A stretch of 64,000 bases of DNA, from contig JAVXUO010000045.1 in NCBI GenBank assembly GCA_033065855.1, positions 62,001-126,000 of the forward strand. The letters are read 5' to 3'. Below are positions 47,238-60,400 of the stretch, piece by piece (the first letter of the stretch is position 1; the number at the start of each line of letters is the position of its first letter). The notes beneath the pieces were generated by a model. It did not search any database. It saw nothing but the letters and a program-made list of their open reading frames with translations, and was not told the origin of the DNA. This stretch comes from Escallonia rubra (lineage: Eukaryota > Streptophyta > Magnoliopsida > Escalloniales > Escalloniaceae). The translations under genes and the position numbers were made by a program.

Positions 47238-48529
47238 ATGGCTGCAGCAACTTTGAGATGTCATCCTTCGCCTTCTGTTATGGGCATGGCTTCAAGGCCT
47301 CCCCGGGAAGTAGATGGGAGGGGCTCGGTCTTCTTTCCGTCTGCGTGTACTGCAGGGAGGCGCTCTGGGCTGTCCCTGAGAGCCCAGGCAGCCGGGGAGA
47401 ACAAGGACACGTCTCTGGACGTGCAGGTCAGTAATCCCAGCAACCAGCAGCGGCAGCAAGGAACGGCAATGGAAAGGCGACCCCGGAGACTGGCGGTTGA
47501 CGTCTCACCTTTCGGTAAAGTTTGTTTCTTTTCTATGTAGCTTTACTTCTGTTGTTGGTGTTGTCTTCGGTAGCATGCAAATGATATAAACAAACTGCAT
47601 CAAACATGTTAATTTTGCTGGTTTTGCAAAAATATATCATGTCCTTGAGCGCATGGGGTACAATTTCATCTGTAATTGCTATTGGAGCTCACTAAAACGT
47701 TTAATTGTTCATCACGATGAAAAGGTAATGAAGGTGAGAGACTGATTAGTTCACCACAGAACGAAATCGTGAGGACTTCGCCTTAAAAAGGTGTGGGGGT
47801 GGGCTGAGGGGGGTGATTGTGGAGCATATGAATAGGCATGCATTAGGCTGTCTCTAATGCGTTAATTCAAGTTCTAGATTGGGTAATCGAGTTTCGCTCT
47901 TTTGATCATCTGTTTCACGATCTAGTCCCTGCACTTCTTAAGATGTTCAAATACAGAAAAGCAGAGGACAATTTGTTATTAGCTTTACTCATGGCTGCTT
48001 TTCACTGAACCTGTGGTGTTGTGAAATAATCACTAGAAGATTCTACTGGTTAATGCTAGTGAATCTTTGTTATCCATGCAAAGAGTAACGTGAGTGTGGA
48101 ATGACAGGCCTGTTAGACCCAATGTCACCAATGAGGACAATGCGTCAAATGTTGGACTCGATCGACCAGATATTCGAGGACGCCATGACCTTCCCAGGAA
48201 GGGAGGTGCGCGCCCCGTGGGACTTCAGAGAAGAAGAGCACGAGATCAAGATGCGGTTCGACATGCCCGGCCGCTCCAAGGAAGACGTGAAGGTCTGGGT
48301 GGAGGATGACGTGCTCGTTATCAAAGTAGACCAGCAGAAGAAGGACGAAGGCGGGGACGACTGGGGACGGTACCGGAGCTACGCCAGTTCCTACTACGAT
48401 ACCCGCCTGCAGCTCCCGGATAACTGTGACAAGAACAACGTCAAGGCGGAGCTGAAGAATGGAGTGCTTCTCATCACCGTTCCCAAGACCAAAGTAGAGC
48501 GCAAGGTCATCGACGTGGATATTCAGTGA
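47238..48529 (+). CDS. HSP21: Chloroplast small heat-shock protein (HSP21 type)
   Basis: Two exons (47238-47514 and 48108-48529) encode 232 residues, close to Arabidopsis HSP21. The first 45 or so residues are rich in S, A and R with few acids, as in a chloroplast transit peptide. Residues about 95-119 form the methionine-rich amphipathic helix specific to plastid small HSPs (LDPMSPMRTMRQMLDSIDQI). The alpha-crystallin domain spans about 128-232, with PWDFREEEHEIKMRFDMPGR, the VLVIKV strand and the C-terminal GVLLITVPK motif. The protein is an ATP-independent chaperone that forms oligomers, binds unfolding stromal and thylakoid proteins and is induced by heat. The intron is in phase 1 and GT-AG. 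Confidence 0.96.
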
Positions 48530-48883
48530 TGTGTGTGTATCTTGTGGTTGTGTACAGCAAGTTCCAACTTTGAGTGTCTGCGTGAAGTTTGTCTAGTGAT
48601 AAGATGCAAGGACCAGCTTATCTATTGCTTAACACCATCGAGTATGAGTTAGCGATGTGTAGCTTTTGTTGGTTCATGGTGAAGTTTTGATTTTTCGGGT
48701 TGATTGCTTGGTCCGTTTTAAGATGTTTGGGAATGTGTTTATCATACTCTTTTTTCTTGTAAGTCTTTAATTGTCGAATCAAGGTTAACAATTATCAAGT
48801 ATACAAACAAGTGTAGTGCAGATTATATTAGGGGATTGAATATGTAGGCGAGATAAATCTATTGTTAAATCACAACAGTTCTT
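48530..48883. other. HSP21 3' UTR and spacer
   Basis: Likely the 3' UTR; nothing else is seen. Confidence 0.5.
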
Positions 48884-49453
48884 GAAGGGTGTTCGGGATT
48901 GATTTTAGAATTATCAAACCTGATTAAATTCAGATTAAATGAAGTTTAAAGTTTCTGGGATTTAATTGCCCAAGTTATTGGTTCGGTACTAGATGTAGCT
49001 TTTCCGCCGAACAAAATGCGTAATATTTATAACACTATGGTAGTTAAGGGTCGAGATAACGACGGGCCACCAATTAACATCACTTGTGAGGTACATCAAT
49101 TATTAGGAAACAATCGAGTTAGGTTGTAGCTATGAGTGCTACATATGATCGTTAATTGTGTTCAAAACGGATTAATTCAAAATCTTCATTAAAGATTTTG
49201 ATTTAACCAGTTTTGGAGAATCACGTTTGATCAAGAAAATTTTATCGAATTAATCTAAGATGTTAAATGTTCTTTTTTAATTTGAATATACTATATGGTA
49301 ATTTTTTTATATTAAATTTACTTTAATCCTTTTTTATTTAAACACTTTCAATAACTTTTAATTTATTATGCTCAAGATAGATTAAATTTTGATTTTAAAA
49401 ACTGATTCAAAATTAATCAAATTTATTTTTGAGAATTAATTTCAAACGTCCTC
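48884..49453. mobile_element. MITE, family A, copy 2, with extra internal DNA
   Basis: The ends GAAGGGTGTTCGGGATTGAT and (reverse complement) GAGGACGTTTGAAATTAATT match copy 1 at 35466-35870, and the interiors align at both sides. The right half, including 'cagttttggagaatca', is clearly shared. About 165-190 bp near 48960-49150 are absent from copy 1 and differ in composition. No exact target duplication was found. Confidence 0.65.
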
Positions 49454-49769
49454 TTATATAGTACGATATAAGGAACGGATTACTTTTTTATGTTACTAAA
49501 AAATGAGTCAAATAGTGCACAAGAACAATTTAAATTATATGCTTGATGCGAACAGTTTAATTATATACTTGGTGCGAACAATTTAACATAATATTCTAGT
49601 CTAGTATGTAGCAGAGTTCGAGTGCAATTAGTAAGACCTTTTTTGAACTTTTTCCTATGACATTTATGCTTGCTACAATACATTTCCTACCTTTGATTCT
49701 GTGTCACATATGTTTGCATGACTAGCCAAACACACACAGAATTAACCTATAAGAAGCTCTAAATATTTG
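49454..49769. other. Spacer and probable 3' UTR of the PADRE gene
   Basis: No gene is seen. 'aacaatttaa' / 'aacagtttaa' phrases repeat near 49524-49580. Confidence 0.5.
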
Positions 49770-50273
49770 CTACATCAAGCATAATTCATTTCCTTCAGGA
49801 ATAGACTCGAGCCTGGCGTTTCCAGAGTAGCAACATGTTTCTCCTCCGAGGACATCTTCGATCAGTACCTGCTTGGCTAACAAATCTTGAAGTTGTTGCT
49901 TTGTTATAACCACTTTAATTCTCTTCACACTACCACCCTGTTCTTTCTCAATCCTTGTTGCCGGTGTTTCGCCTTCAGCCAGGCCCAAATTTTGAACGGC
50001 GCAAGCGCTCGACGAATTAGGAAGGAAATGGTACATGTTTCCCAGCTTCAACTCGTAATCAGAAGGAAGATACTGGGAAGCCTCCCTTGACAAGCCAACG
50101 TTCAATCCTGAAAACTGTACTAGTGCGTTCTTGACAAGAATCGGTGCCGCGAATTCGACAATCTTCCCGTCCATCTTCATGATCTGCACGACTCCCCGGT
50201 CCTTGCATGGGACAGCACCAGTGCAAGAATGAATCCTTGAAGCGGGTTTGCAGAGTGCAAAGCAATTGCCCAT
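49770..50273 (-). CDS. PADRE (DUF4228) domain protein
   Basis: A single exon on minus encodes 167 residues. I start at the methionine at 50273 rather than the longer upstream frame (50408), because MGNCFALCKPASR is the conserved N-terminus. Gly2 and Cys4 suit N-myristoylation and palmitoylation at the plasma membrane. The body follows the family plan: VVQIMKMDGKIVEFAAPILV, then SQYLPSDYELKLGNMYHFLP, then KVVITKQQLQDLLAKQ. These proteins are plant-specific and often respond to pathogens and abiotic stress; their molecular function is unknown. A TATAAATT on the minus strand near 50408-50416 lies 135 bp upstream of the start and supports the shorter start. Confidence 0.9.
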   Translation of the reverse strand: MGNCFALCKPASRIHSCTGAVPCKDRGVVQIMKMDGKIVEFAAPILVKNALVQFSGLNVGLSREASQYLPSDYELKLGNMYHFLPNSSSACAVQNLGLAEGETPATRIEKEQGGSVKRIKVVITKQQLQDLLAKQVLIEDVLGGETCCYSGNARLESIPEGNELCLM

Positions 50274-51305
50274 GTTTAAAACCCAAAACCAGAGGTAATC
50301 AGTGTGTAGATGCTGCAAGTTAAGGAAGCTAAGAAAAGGGGCAGACCAGTATATGTTGGGGAGAGAGATTTCGAACAGGAATGAAGAAGGAATGAGGAAG
50401 GGGGGCAATTTATAAAGTGGCTTAGCATAAGATAGTTGGCTGCCCTTTTGTGTAAAGTGGGTGAAGGGCTGGAAAGCTATCTTTACATTGATAAAGGGTT
50501 AAAGGCATGATGCATAATGGTCTGGGAGCCAAAAAGAGAGAGGGGATTAAAGATTTGAACTAGGATTCTAGTCGTCTAGTGGTAAAAGGAAGTAAAAGAG
50601 ATGACTACTTTTTTCAACACGCATGCAAGAGGGGTCAGCTAGTGGAAGATGGCGCATTGGCCTGCCTCAGCCTTCCGCAACATGCTCTGGTTTTGAGCCT
50701 AGCGTTGATGCAATTTCACGGCACATACACTGCCCATGCCGCTTACTCAACGTTTTTACGCATTTGTGCAAGTAGCTCGGCCTACAGGCAAATGGGTAGA
50801 TGTAGATTGGTCCTCCTAGAGGAAAACTTGAACACCGCAACTGACATAAAGGAAAAGCGTGAACAGTTGTGTGTTGGTCTCTATGCAATGGTATGAATTG
50901 TCTTCCTTGTTATGGCTCTGCAGCCATCCTTTTCTTGCATAATCTTGGTCATCTTTTAGCTGTGGTTGTGTGTGTCTTTTTCTTTTTTGGCTATGTCAAT
51001 GAAGCAAACGTTTTGGAACGCAACGTAGATCTAGAAGGAAAAATGTATTGTCCTTGCGTTTGCCGGCATCTGAGATGCGTGTGTTTTGTACCTTGTTACT
51101 GCTTCTTGGAAGATGGTATATATTTTTAGTTTTAATTAAAAAAAACTAGCACAGGTTTAGGTTCGGCCTCAATGGGAAAATAAAATGGAAACATTTTTCG
51201 AAATTCGGGTCCTCTCTGCTTAGGGTTAAAGATTATCCGGGGGCTATTGATATTAAACTAGGGTAACTTTTACATTTCTTTATGTATACAGTTTTGCTTA
51301 ACTTA
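50274..51305. other. Intergenic DNA
   Basis: Beyond the PADRE promoter, no gene is recognised. A tRNA-like stretch (TAGTCGTCTAGTGGTAAAAG near 50569) with a possible B box near 50690 could be a worn SINE. Confidence 0.4.
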
Positions 51306-51689
51306 GGTAGCGTTGGGTAACACTTCCAGTTTTGATTTTCTGTTTCCAAAAAAATAAAAACAAAAACTAGTTTTATTTTTTTTAACAAAAACAAATGGAT
51401 GTTTGATTACCCAATTTTTATTTTGAGTTTTTTCTTTGGTTGTGGTTTGCGGTGGCGGTGGCCGACGGTGGTGGTGGCCGGCCGCTGGCAGTGGTTGGTG
51501 GCTGCCGGCAGTCGATGGCGGCCGACGGTGGGAGGGTGGTGGTCTCAAAACTGAAAACCGAAAATTCCTTTTTGGAGTTTTCATAATAGCCCTCTTTTAA
51601 AAATTAAAGGGAAAAAAAACGAAAAATTGTGTGTCAAACGCGTTTATTTTCTTCAGTTTACAAAACTGAAAGAAAAAAAAAACGTTACC
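51306..51689. mobile_element. MITE, family B, copy 2
   Basis: The left end GGTAGCGTTGGGTAACACTT and the reverse complement of the right end, GGTAACGTTTTTTTTTTCTT, give rough inverted termini. Internal DNA matches 551-891, including a GGTGGCGGTGG-rich middle. The 384-bp element is non-coding. Confidence 0.65.
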
Positions 51690-54450
51690 GGAGTTGGCCA
51701 ATTCTTAAAGGCCTGTATTGTTGGGTCCCTAGTCCCACTAAAGAGATTACCATTATTACATTCTGGAGCAGGAAAGATGAATTTGTGACCCCAACGTTCT
51801 TGCTATTTCACAAAAGTGCAAACCTACTTGTTGTTCCATTAGTATCTTTTTGACTGGCTGGTTTAAATATGAACAAAATGGTGACTCTGGAAGAGATCCT
51901 GATAAGATCTACGTGTTTCCCACGGCCATTTCTTTAATTAGGAAAAAAAGGTTAAACTTGTCAAACAAGCTCAACAATTTGGAGTAATGAGTGGTGAAAT
52001 AAATGAGTTGTGCTTGAACACAGGGTTCAAAATCTGTGAGTATAAAGATCTTTGTTTATTAGTTGTTAAAGCTATGCATTAGCTAGACTTCGGCAATAAT
52101 TACCATATTAAAGTACGCAACCACTTGGTATATCGAATCTGTTCAAGTGTTAATTAAAGTAGCATTCTTTAACCGATTAAAGCGTAATGGATCAGAATTG
52201 TTGCTAACACGCTAAAAAAATGAGAGTAACAATATCTATCACGTTTATAGGATACAAAAAAAGTAGCATCATATACAAGAAAAACCAATTAGTTATATTT
52301 TCCCCTTAGGTTATTGCCAAAAAGGAAAATGGACGTTCAATGTAGCGACCGAATTCACGACTTCGTTACGTGACAATGCTTCACTTAAAAGAATTAATCA
52401 GAATAAGTACTTTCAAAATCATAAACGAGATTGTATAAAGATAACTTACACACCTACAACGTGAGGTAGCACATTCATCTAGATGCATCCCCAACCCTTT
52501 AATTGTGCATCCATTGGGTCAGATGACTTGTGGGACGATAACTAGTTTGGGCTGCCCCTTTTTGAATTTTAGTCCTCGAGTGAACCCTTTTCACTTTTGC
52601 ATTCCTTACGCATAGTGGTGTTGGCGCAACCCGTTTATTGTCACATTGCATTGAGGTGGTTTTGAAGAACAACTAGTTGTCCTTATCAGGCGCCCCTTGC
52701 GTGCTGCAACTGTTCGCCTGCCTCTAGTCGTCGTTGATACTTGATAGCATGCAACTCAATTTGCATCTTTAATTAATCTTTGGGTTTTATTTTTTGCGAA
52801 TTTTTTGGTTGGATTTTATTATCGCCTAAGGTCAGATCTTTTGATATTGCTCGTATGCTTCCAAGCGTACAAGCACCGACAAATTGAAGTTTGAATCTAA
52901 AGAAAACTATCCAATTTTAAGCCAAAACAAATGGCAGGAAAAGACTTTTACCACCAGACTATCACCAGAATCTTGCTTTCATGAAAACATTATATTCTTT
53001 TGTGCATTGGTTTAATGTCATTACTAAGCATCCATCGCTTTGAATTGGATAGGATGGCTTGAACAACCGTGTCCCAATCATGAACTCGAACCATAGGTTT
53101 TAGATGGACGTGTGCGGTAAATCACAAAGAATTCAATGATTCTTGACCATTACGCGATATATCGTAGACTCTTGGATTAGGAATGCTCGATGGGATAGTG
53201 TTAAGGAGGGCAAACGTTGTCAACTTCATATCCCCCGTTCTGGAGCTCATCGATGCAATGGTTGGGACCACTTAGTAATTTCTCTACAATGGGAGGGCTT
53301 GCGATGTGCGACGACAAAAAGCTTACGATTTCACTCTTAGGAACACTACATCGGGAGACGTGATGAGAACGCCGCGTCTTATCGTCAAACCAAGCCGATA
53401 GTTTAGTGAAGAAACCGTCACAAGTTCAATTCTCAGACGGACCTTTCAAAGTCGAGGATGGGGAGGGCTATCAACCACTAAGTAGCCCATGCCCCTCTGG
53501 ACATCCGATGGGCCACTCTTTTCGTGGCGCAAATCAAACGTTCAAAATAATTAGACTTCTTTCCTCTCTTTTTTGTCTCTAATTCAGTTTTCACATTCAA
53601 CCCAAGAGAGTTCACTAATGTGCTGCTGGGCCTTGGGTTCCAAGGCAAGTTTGGATTTTACCATCAACTTTGCCAGGTGAGTACACAACCCAGTTATGGG
53701 CCTCGCCTAGTTCAGCCCAAGTAAAACTGAATTGGTGGGAAAAGTCAAAGTTAGCAAAAAGTCCGTGAAACTTTCCCACAACATCTCGTCAACCAAACTT
53801 ATCTCTAACTGGTAAGACACTCCATATTTGACTTGATATGCAAACTATAACACATTAACTATTGTGTTAATCAACTATATAACAAGTCACTGAATACAGG
53901 TGATAAGTACTAAAGATTAGCAACAAAAGTAAAGTTCTGACCTTGTGAGACTGGTCAAAAAGTATTTGAAGAACACGCTCAATGGCACAAGACAATCACA
54001 TGAAGGTCAACAGCAGATGTGCAAGCACAGAACTTGCTTGTTTCGCCAAACATCCATTTTAAGTAAATTTTGAGTTCAAAACAAGCAGATGATGCAAAAC
54101 TACATGGACGAAGGAGCGAAGAACGTGAACTCATGACATGAGTCTAACCAAGAGTCTTCATGTTAAAAACATCCGCGCAGTATTAATACTTGGGATAAGG
54201 ACTACAGATTTCAACATAATGCGTGCAACATACACTGCCTGCTCAAGCCTCAAGATTCCACCCAACTCTATATACTGAGCAAAAACAACCATAAATAACC
54301 CCTCTACAGGTGACACATACCACGCGGACATGCAATCGGCAAAAGGAAATTAACTGTAGCGCGTTAAGAAGTTATCTCTGTAGCTATGTATGTATAATGT
54401 AGATATCTATCAGTAGAAGATCAGTTCCGGAGTGATGCAAGGTGGTGAAT
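51690..54450. other. Intergenic DNA
   Basis: No conserved reading frame or RNA gene is recognised over this 2.8 kb. The end nearest 54450 should include the 3' UTR of the CID gene. Confidence 0.5.
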
Positions 54451-57400
54451 TCAGTGCATCGAGGGGCGAGGAGAGCGTGGCCTGACAGGTGTCTTTGATG
54501 GGCTAACCCTGCATATGGGTAGATAAATAGGACCAAAGGCAGTTCAGAAAAATGACCTAAAGAGACTAATTAACATGAGACAAGATTACCAAAAACAACC
54601 TTATTGGAAGTGATCCCAAGACTGCACCGCTGCAATTCAGAGCTGCAATTGCACTCTCAGCCTGCAAGAGGAGAAATTCTTTGCTTACGACGAATTGTTC
54701 ATAACATTCTACTGCAGGTGAATCAGTACAGCAGGGAGCACTTATGCAGATAAGCACACATTTACTTATTTACAAAGTCTTCAATTAGTTATATCAATTT
54801 ATTTCAGGGATATTTTGCAAGGCCTAGCCTACAAGCCAATGAGCAATTCAATTCGAGAACCCCATCAGAATTCTACACAAAAGAGCACTATGGAGACCCA
54901 CCACACATGGTGAAAACTGTGATAAACCAACTCCGACTTTTGAAGAATAGGCAAGTGATACGATGACGATATGCACAAGGGTTAGAGAATCAGTAAAGTT
55001 GAGGACTGGAGGAAACAAACATTAAAAATGGCAGAAAAGCACAACAAAACCCCGCAAGGAACCAAACAAAAGCTCCATTTTGTCTACGTTCATTAAGAAC
55101 CAGCTCCAGACCAAATGAAAACCTTGAGGCAACATTCAGGGGTGGAGCCAGCTATGGGCCAGGCTGGACCTAACTATTTGGAAGATTCAGACTAATGTGC
55201 TGGACCTGGATTTTTTGTTAGAAGAATTTGAAGTTACTAGCCCGGGCCACATTGAAGTTGCCCTTCTTGCTTATGCTTCCATTACATCATGTCGGCTTCC
55301 TTATTTAAACATGATAGTGGCCCAACTTCATACTTAGAGCATTTGAATTTTTTTTGTTCCTTTTCCTTTAACAGGCAGAGAGTTTATGTATTCTGTCACC
55401 TCCCATATCGTTTTTCCCTGTATTTTTCTTTGTAAAATGACCCCAAAGTACCAGCCATTTATCATGCCATGCCCTCAACTTTTAGAGGAACAAAAGCACC
55501 ACTTCTTTTTTTCAAACTAAATGATTCTAATTTCATCTAGTCTAAGTTGCATCTCCAATCTACTCACCCTTTATCATGTCAAAATATCTTAGGTTCTTGG
55601 ACTTCTAATAATGGGTAATGTTCAGACTTTATTACCTTTCAATTGAAGATTCGATTAGGTTAATCTTACGATCTCCTATTGATAGTTTTTTAAGTTTTAA
55701 AGGCGTTAGTATAGGACACTCAGCATGTATTCAGTCTACTTTTAAAGAAGAAAATCATTTGATGTCTACTTAGTTTGGTTACTTCAATGACCCTTACATT
55801 TTATACCTTTATGTTTTTGTTTCTTTAATACTAATAATGCATCATCTGTTAGTTGATATGCTCTAATACATATGCATGAATTGGCTTATGAAGTTTGAGA
55901 TTTTGGTATTGTATACTTCTGTATTTACTATTGAATTTAGAGTTCTTTTTGGTTAACGTTAAATATAACGAAGATGATTCGTGTGTTTATTTACTTTTTT
56001 TCTTTTTCTAAAGCATATAAAAACAGTATGCCATGTAGTTACTCTTGGTATACACTTTGAACTTGTTATATCAATATGAAAACATACCGTTAGTATTTAG
56101 ATATATCTTTTGGCACCTACCCATCTTAAAAATTTTAGCCACACATATTGTCAATCTTAGACTCTGCTTTGAAGATTTTGGTTTTTTGATCAACTGAAGT
56201 TCAATCTTTAATTGACAAAAGTGTCTTGGCCCAGGCTAAGTTAAACTCCTGGATCCGCCACTGGCAACATTGCTTCCACCAACTAATCTTTAGTTCACCA
56301 TTTCAACCCCATGCATGCTTGTGAGAGTTAGCAAAATAACGCTAAGCTTAAACACCCCCAAAAAAGTAAACTTGCACCAACTAGGACTTGCAAACTGAAA
56401 TGAGAATTTACTTGCATTAAGAGATGGCAGTCTGAAGTAACCACAAATTTTATTTTGTTTTGTTTTTGAATAAGCAACTAAACTTAATCAAGCCTCAAGC
56501 TCGGGTAACTACCAGTTACCTCAGGAATTTACTGGTACACGTCCATACTAATATTACTCCCTCCAAATTTATTGTATAACAATTTTGAAGTCCCCATGTC
56601 ATCAGGTTCCCTTAAACTATTAAGGGAAAATTCACCCAGGCCTGTAAACTTCACCTTTGACCAAGGGAGCCCCTAAACCAATCAATTTAACGCGCTATAG
56701 CCCTGTGGGAAAAACCATCTACATCTCTGCTATTGCTCATGTGTCTGGCACCCGACTGAAAAAAGGGGGAACAACATCATTCCAGCAATCTCAATAACCA
56801 AACAGTCTAAAATAGCTGAATCTACTGTGAAATAACCTAAAACCAATTACCAATGTGCCACCATATTGCCCCCCTCCTTCCCCCCCGAGTGAAACCTAGT
56901 CTGCAACCCTCTCATTCTCTGTCTATATTTATGTTGGAAGTCCTCTTACTCTCGTGCCTCTCGTTCCTTTTTCTTAAGCTATGTCAAATACCAAACGACA
57001 TATAAATATAAATGTCTTCAACAAGACAGTTTAAAGCAAAGAATCTACAACAGTTTCAAACCACAAAAAGTGAAAATGTAATGTGATGGAAACTAATAAC
57101 AGCAGAGTTTCTCAGGAAAGATGAGGGAAGGGCCAGCGTATAAGACACTAGTTTAGTGACAAATTTTATACACTGATAGCTTTTCCTCGTAACACTAGGC
57201 ATCTTAACCATTTAGCCTATATAAGGCTTACCAGTAGACATTTAATCATCCCTTTTTTCAAAAAACGGCACTGCTATATACTTATGTTTAACCTATGTAA
57301 GGCCTAACACTAACAGAATCCAAAACTCGTCGGCACTTCAAGAACCATGTCATTGAAATTGTAAGGTTAGGAGACTAGTCCCATCACGTCTTCACAAACA

Positions 57401-60400
57401 CGTAGCATTAAAACTTTGAAAGCCGAAGCCTAATGCTTGGCATGCTAACAAACATCGATCACTTCTGCTCCATGTATTACAGTTCGAAGTAATTAGACTG
57501 ACGTCAGCTTAAAACCCACACCAGAAACAACAATGTTTACTTCCAAATGAAGTAGGCATGGGCAGACTACTTGGAAATACATACTAGCTTGTTAGATTAT
57601 GCCGAAAGATCAGAGCCATTAGTATAGATTATTGATTATGGAGCAGAAATGCTTCATCTCATTCGATAACATAATCCCACACTAGGAACACCATTAGATC
57701 CAAAATCAGGAGTAATCCCACACTAGGAACACCATTAGTAGATTATTGATTATGGAGCAGAAATGCTTCATCTCATTCGATAACATAATCCCACACTAGG
57801 AACACCATTAGATCCAAAATCAGGAGTAATCAGTTGCATGCAAGAATAAGATTTGGGAACATTTTTTGGCAAAAAGAAATCAAGTAACTAAAGTTGAGGT
57901 GCACTCTTCTAAAGAAGTTACAAGGGATAAAAAAAACCACTACCACCCCGAGTGCGCAAATTTAGTCAAGTAATAGTTAAAAACCTACACCCTGGATCAC
58001 ACAAGGAGAGAGAGAAAGAGAAAAACGTTCCATGAGACTTTACAAAAGCGTTTGAACACTTCAATAAGCAAGTTACAAACCACTGTCTATCGAACAACTT
58101 CATCAAGGTACTACAAACAACTGGCTACAATATACTAGTGACGAGGAAATATCAAAAGGTAACGACCATCGTCATCCAAACTCGTAGAGAGAGGCAGGTA
58201 TAGTGAATAGCACATCAGCGCAAGTTGAACAATTTGTGAATCAAGTACACCTAATTGAGTCTATAACAACTCCCATTACTAAGCATTTAATGTCCTAAGA
58301 CATAGTATGTAATACTGTCAAGTTACCAGTTGCTCTATCAAGACTCACGTGCAATCCCCCGATTGCATTTCAAGAGAACAAATCAAGGAGACATAAATCT
58401 AGGTGCACAGTCATCGAGTGCAAAAACAAATGCAGTGGTAATTCAATGAAAAGTTTAGAAATTAGGCCAACTGCAAGTCGGAAGGATCAAACCAGTACAT
58501 GTGCAACCGTGAGCTCTTCACATGTTAAAGCTTCCAACCAAAAACCAATTGGCAATGTGTGGAAAGGCCCACAAGGCTTGAATAGTAAGGTGCTAATTAT
58601 TGATTTTCCATCACAGGGTTTATTCTCTCAACAGATGCCCACTGTTCCTCGTTGCACAGGAATCCTATATCAATTAAAGTACCACCTGACTCTTAAAACC
58701 ACTTCAAGAGTAACGTACTTGGAGAATGCCTTCAAAATCTCCTCTCCTTTACATATTCCCTAACTCACCCCAGCTTAAGGGGCCCTTCGAAACCCACCAA
58801 TCTGCCCAGTACAGCTAATCGCGGAGAACTCCCATATGTATCCCCAGTCCTATAATAGATCGAGCCAAATGGTGACAAGATGCAGTATAACCCCAATGGC
58901 CTATAATCAGGGGAGAAAAGAACACTTGTCAACTAATCTATTTATTTCTTATGGAAACAACACATCTGTTACTGACAAAGTTGTGATATTATGCAACTTC
59001 TTGCACAATATAGTCTACCCCACCTCATTCGCCTTTCAATCCCTTACCATCTTATGAATTGCTACTTCCTTACCATCTTATGAATTGCTACTTCCTTACC
59101 ATCTTATGAATTGCTACTTCCTTACCATCTTATGAATTGCTACTTCCTAACTTAGATGTGTTTACTGTGTACTACATCCATGAGACCCCAAATTAACCAA
59201 AAAGCAAATCGTGATTTGGTCGGTGAGCTCACTTTGCTGCAATTATCCTTTTAGGCTAAAGCTGTTTCATTTAACAAGTTACTTGAAACAATTTCATACT
59301 CATCTTTCCTCAAGCATTTTTAACAATATGGAACCATACAACCGTTAAAATTGTAATTGCTAGTGGGCCACAATTTTTACTAGATCTTTTGTTTGGGCAC
59401 GTACACTTTTATTAAACTTGTAAATAACCTCTTTTGAACTATATTTAAAAGGTTATTCCGATAGTGGCACAATTTTCACATCATTTAGCCAAGAAAAGTT
59501 CTTCTATCAAAAACAATGGAGTCGCAATCAAAACAACAGCCTAATGTACATAATTTGGCCCATTCATGCTAAAACCCTTTGGGATAATCGCAGTCTAGAG
59601 CGGAAATTGTTTATGTTCTCGAATTTCTTGGGTTCAAGTCCTCTCATATATAATTACTCGCGCCAAGGTCCCATAGATCCTAGACGTAAGGTACAACATC
59701 ATACGCAAGACTAAGCATTGTCAGGCACATATCCTACAAGACACTGATATATAACATTCCATACGAATTTCAACATTACTACAAAAAATTGCAAGTCAAA
59801 CAAAACTCACCGCCAAATTCACACAATCAAAGACCAGTCGTAGATTGCGCAGCAAATAGCACGAATTAAACCAAAAAGAAGAGAGGGAATCTAACCAAAA
59901 GTCAAATAAATATGTAAAATTTGAAAAGAAGAGAAGAAGAAAGAATACAAAAAGGAAAGGTCAAGAGGAATTGGGAAGAGGAAAAAGACCCCACCCCGTG
60001 CATACCTCCCAGTCTCTAAAAAGTCAACCATTTTGGAGCAATTGGTCGAGTAACGAACTATGTTACATGGATTATGTACAAGTGTCCGAGTCGGATACGT
60101 GTCCAAGTGTCGGATTCGTCTAATTTTAAAAATCCAAGACATGGGGACACGGCTAAATATTCCTATCTCTTGTTATCTTTTAACTAGTCTTTAATTAACA
60201 TGGTGTTCTATGTGGCGCACATTGTCTTACTATGAAACTTATATCATCTCAAAGCGATAACGAACTAAAAGAGACACTATAAGATAGTGTTCTTAGTGGC
60301 ATATCCTATGAGATATGTCGGACACATATCCTATACTCATGTCCAAGTGTCGAGAGTCCGACACGGGTACTTCACGCATTTTGAAGAGTCCATGTAACAT

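Noticed and set aside
50274-50408. Longer start for the PADRE protein (extra 45 residues)
   Set aside because: A TATA-like box overlaps the upstream ATG, and the conserved N-terminus begins at MGNC.
50560-50720. tRNA gene or SINE near 50569
   Set aside because: The A box is plausible but the B box is poor and no stems or target duplications can be drawn.
56552-56600. Stowaway MITE starting ACTCCCTCC
   Set aside because: Only one end is present; no matching right terminus was found nearby.
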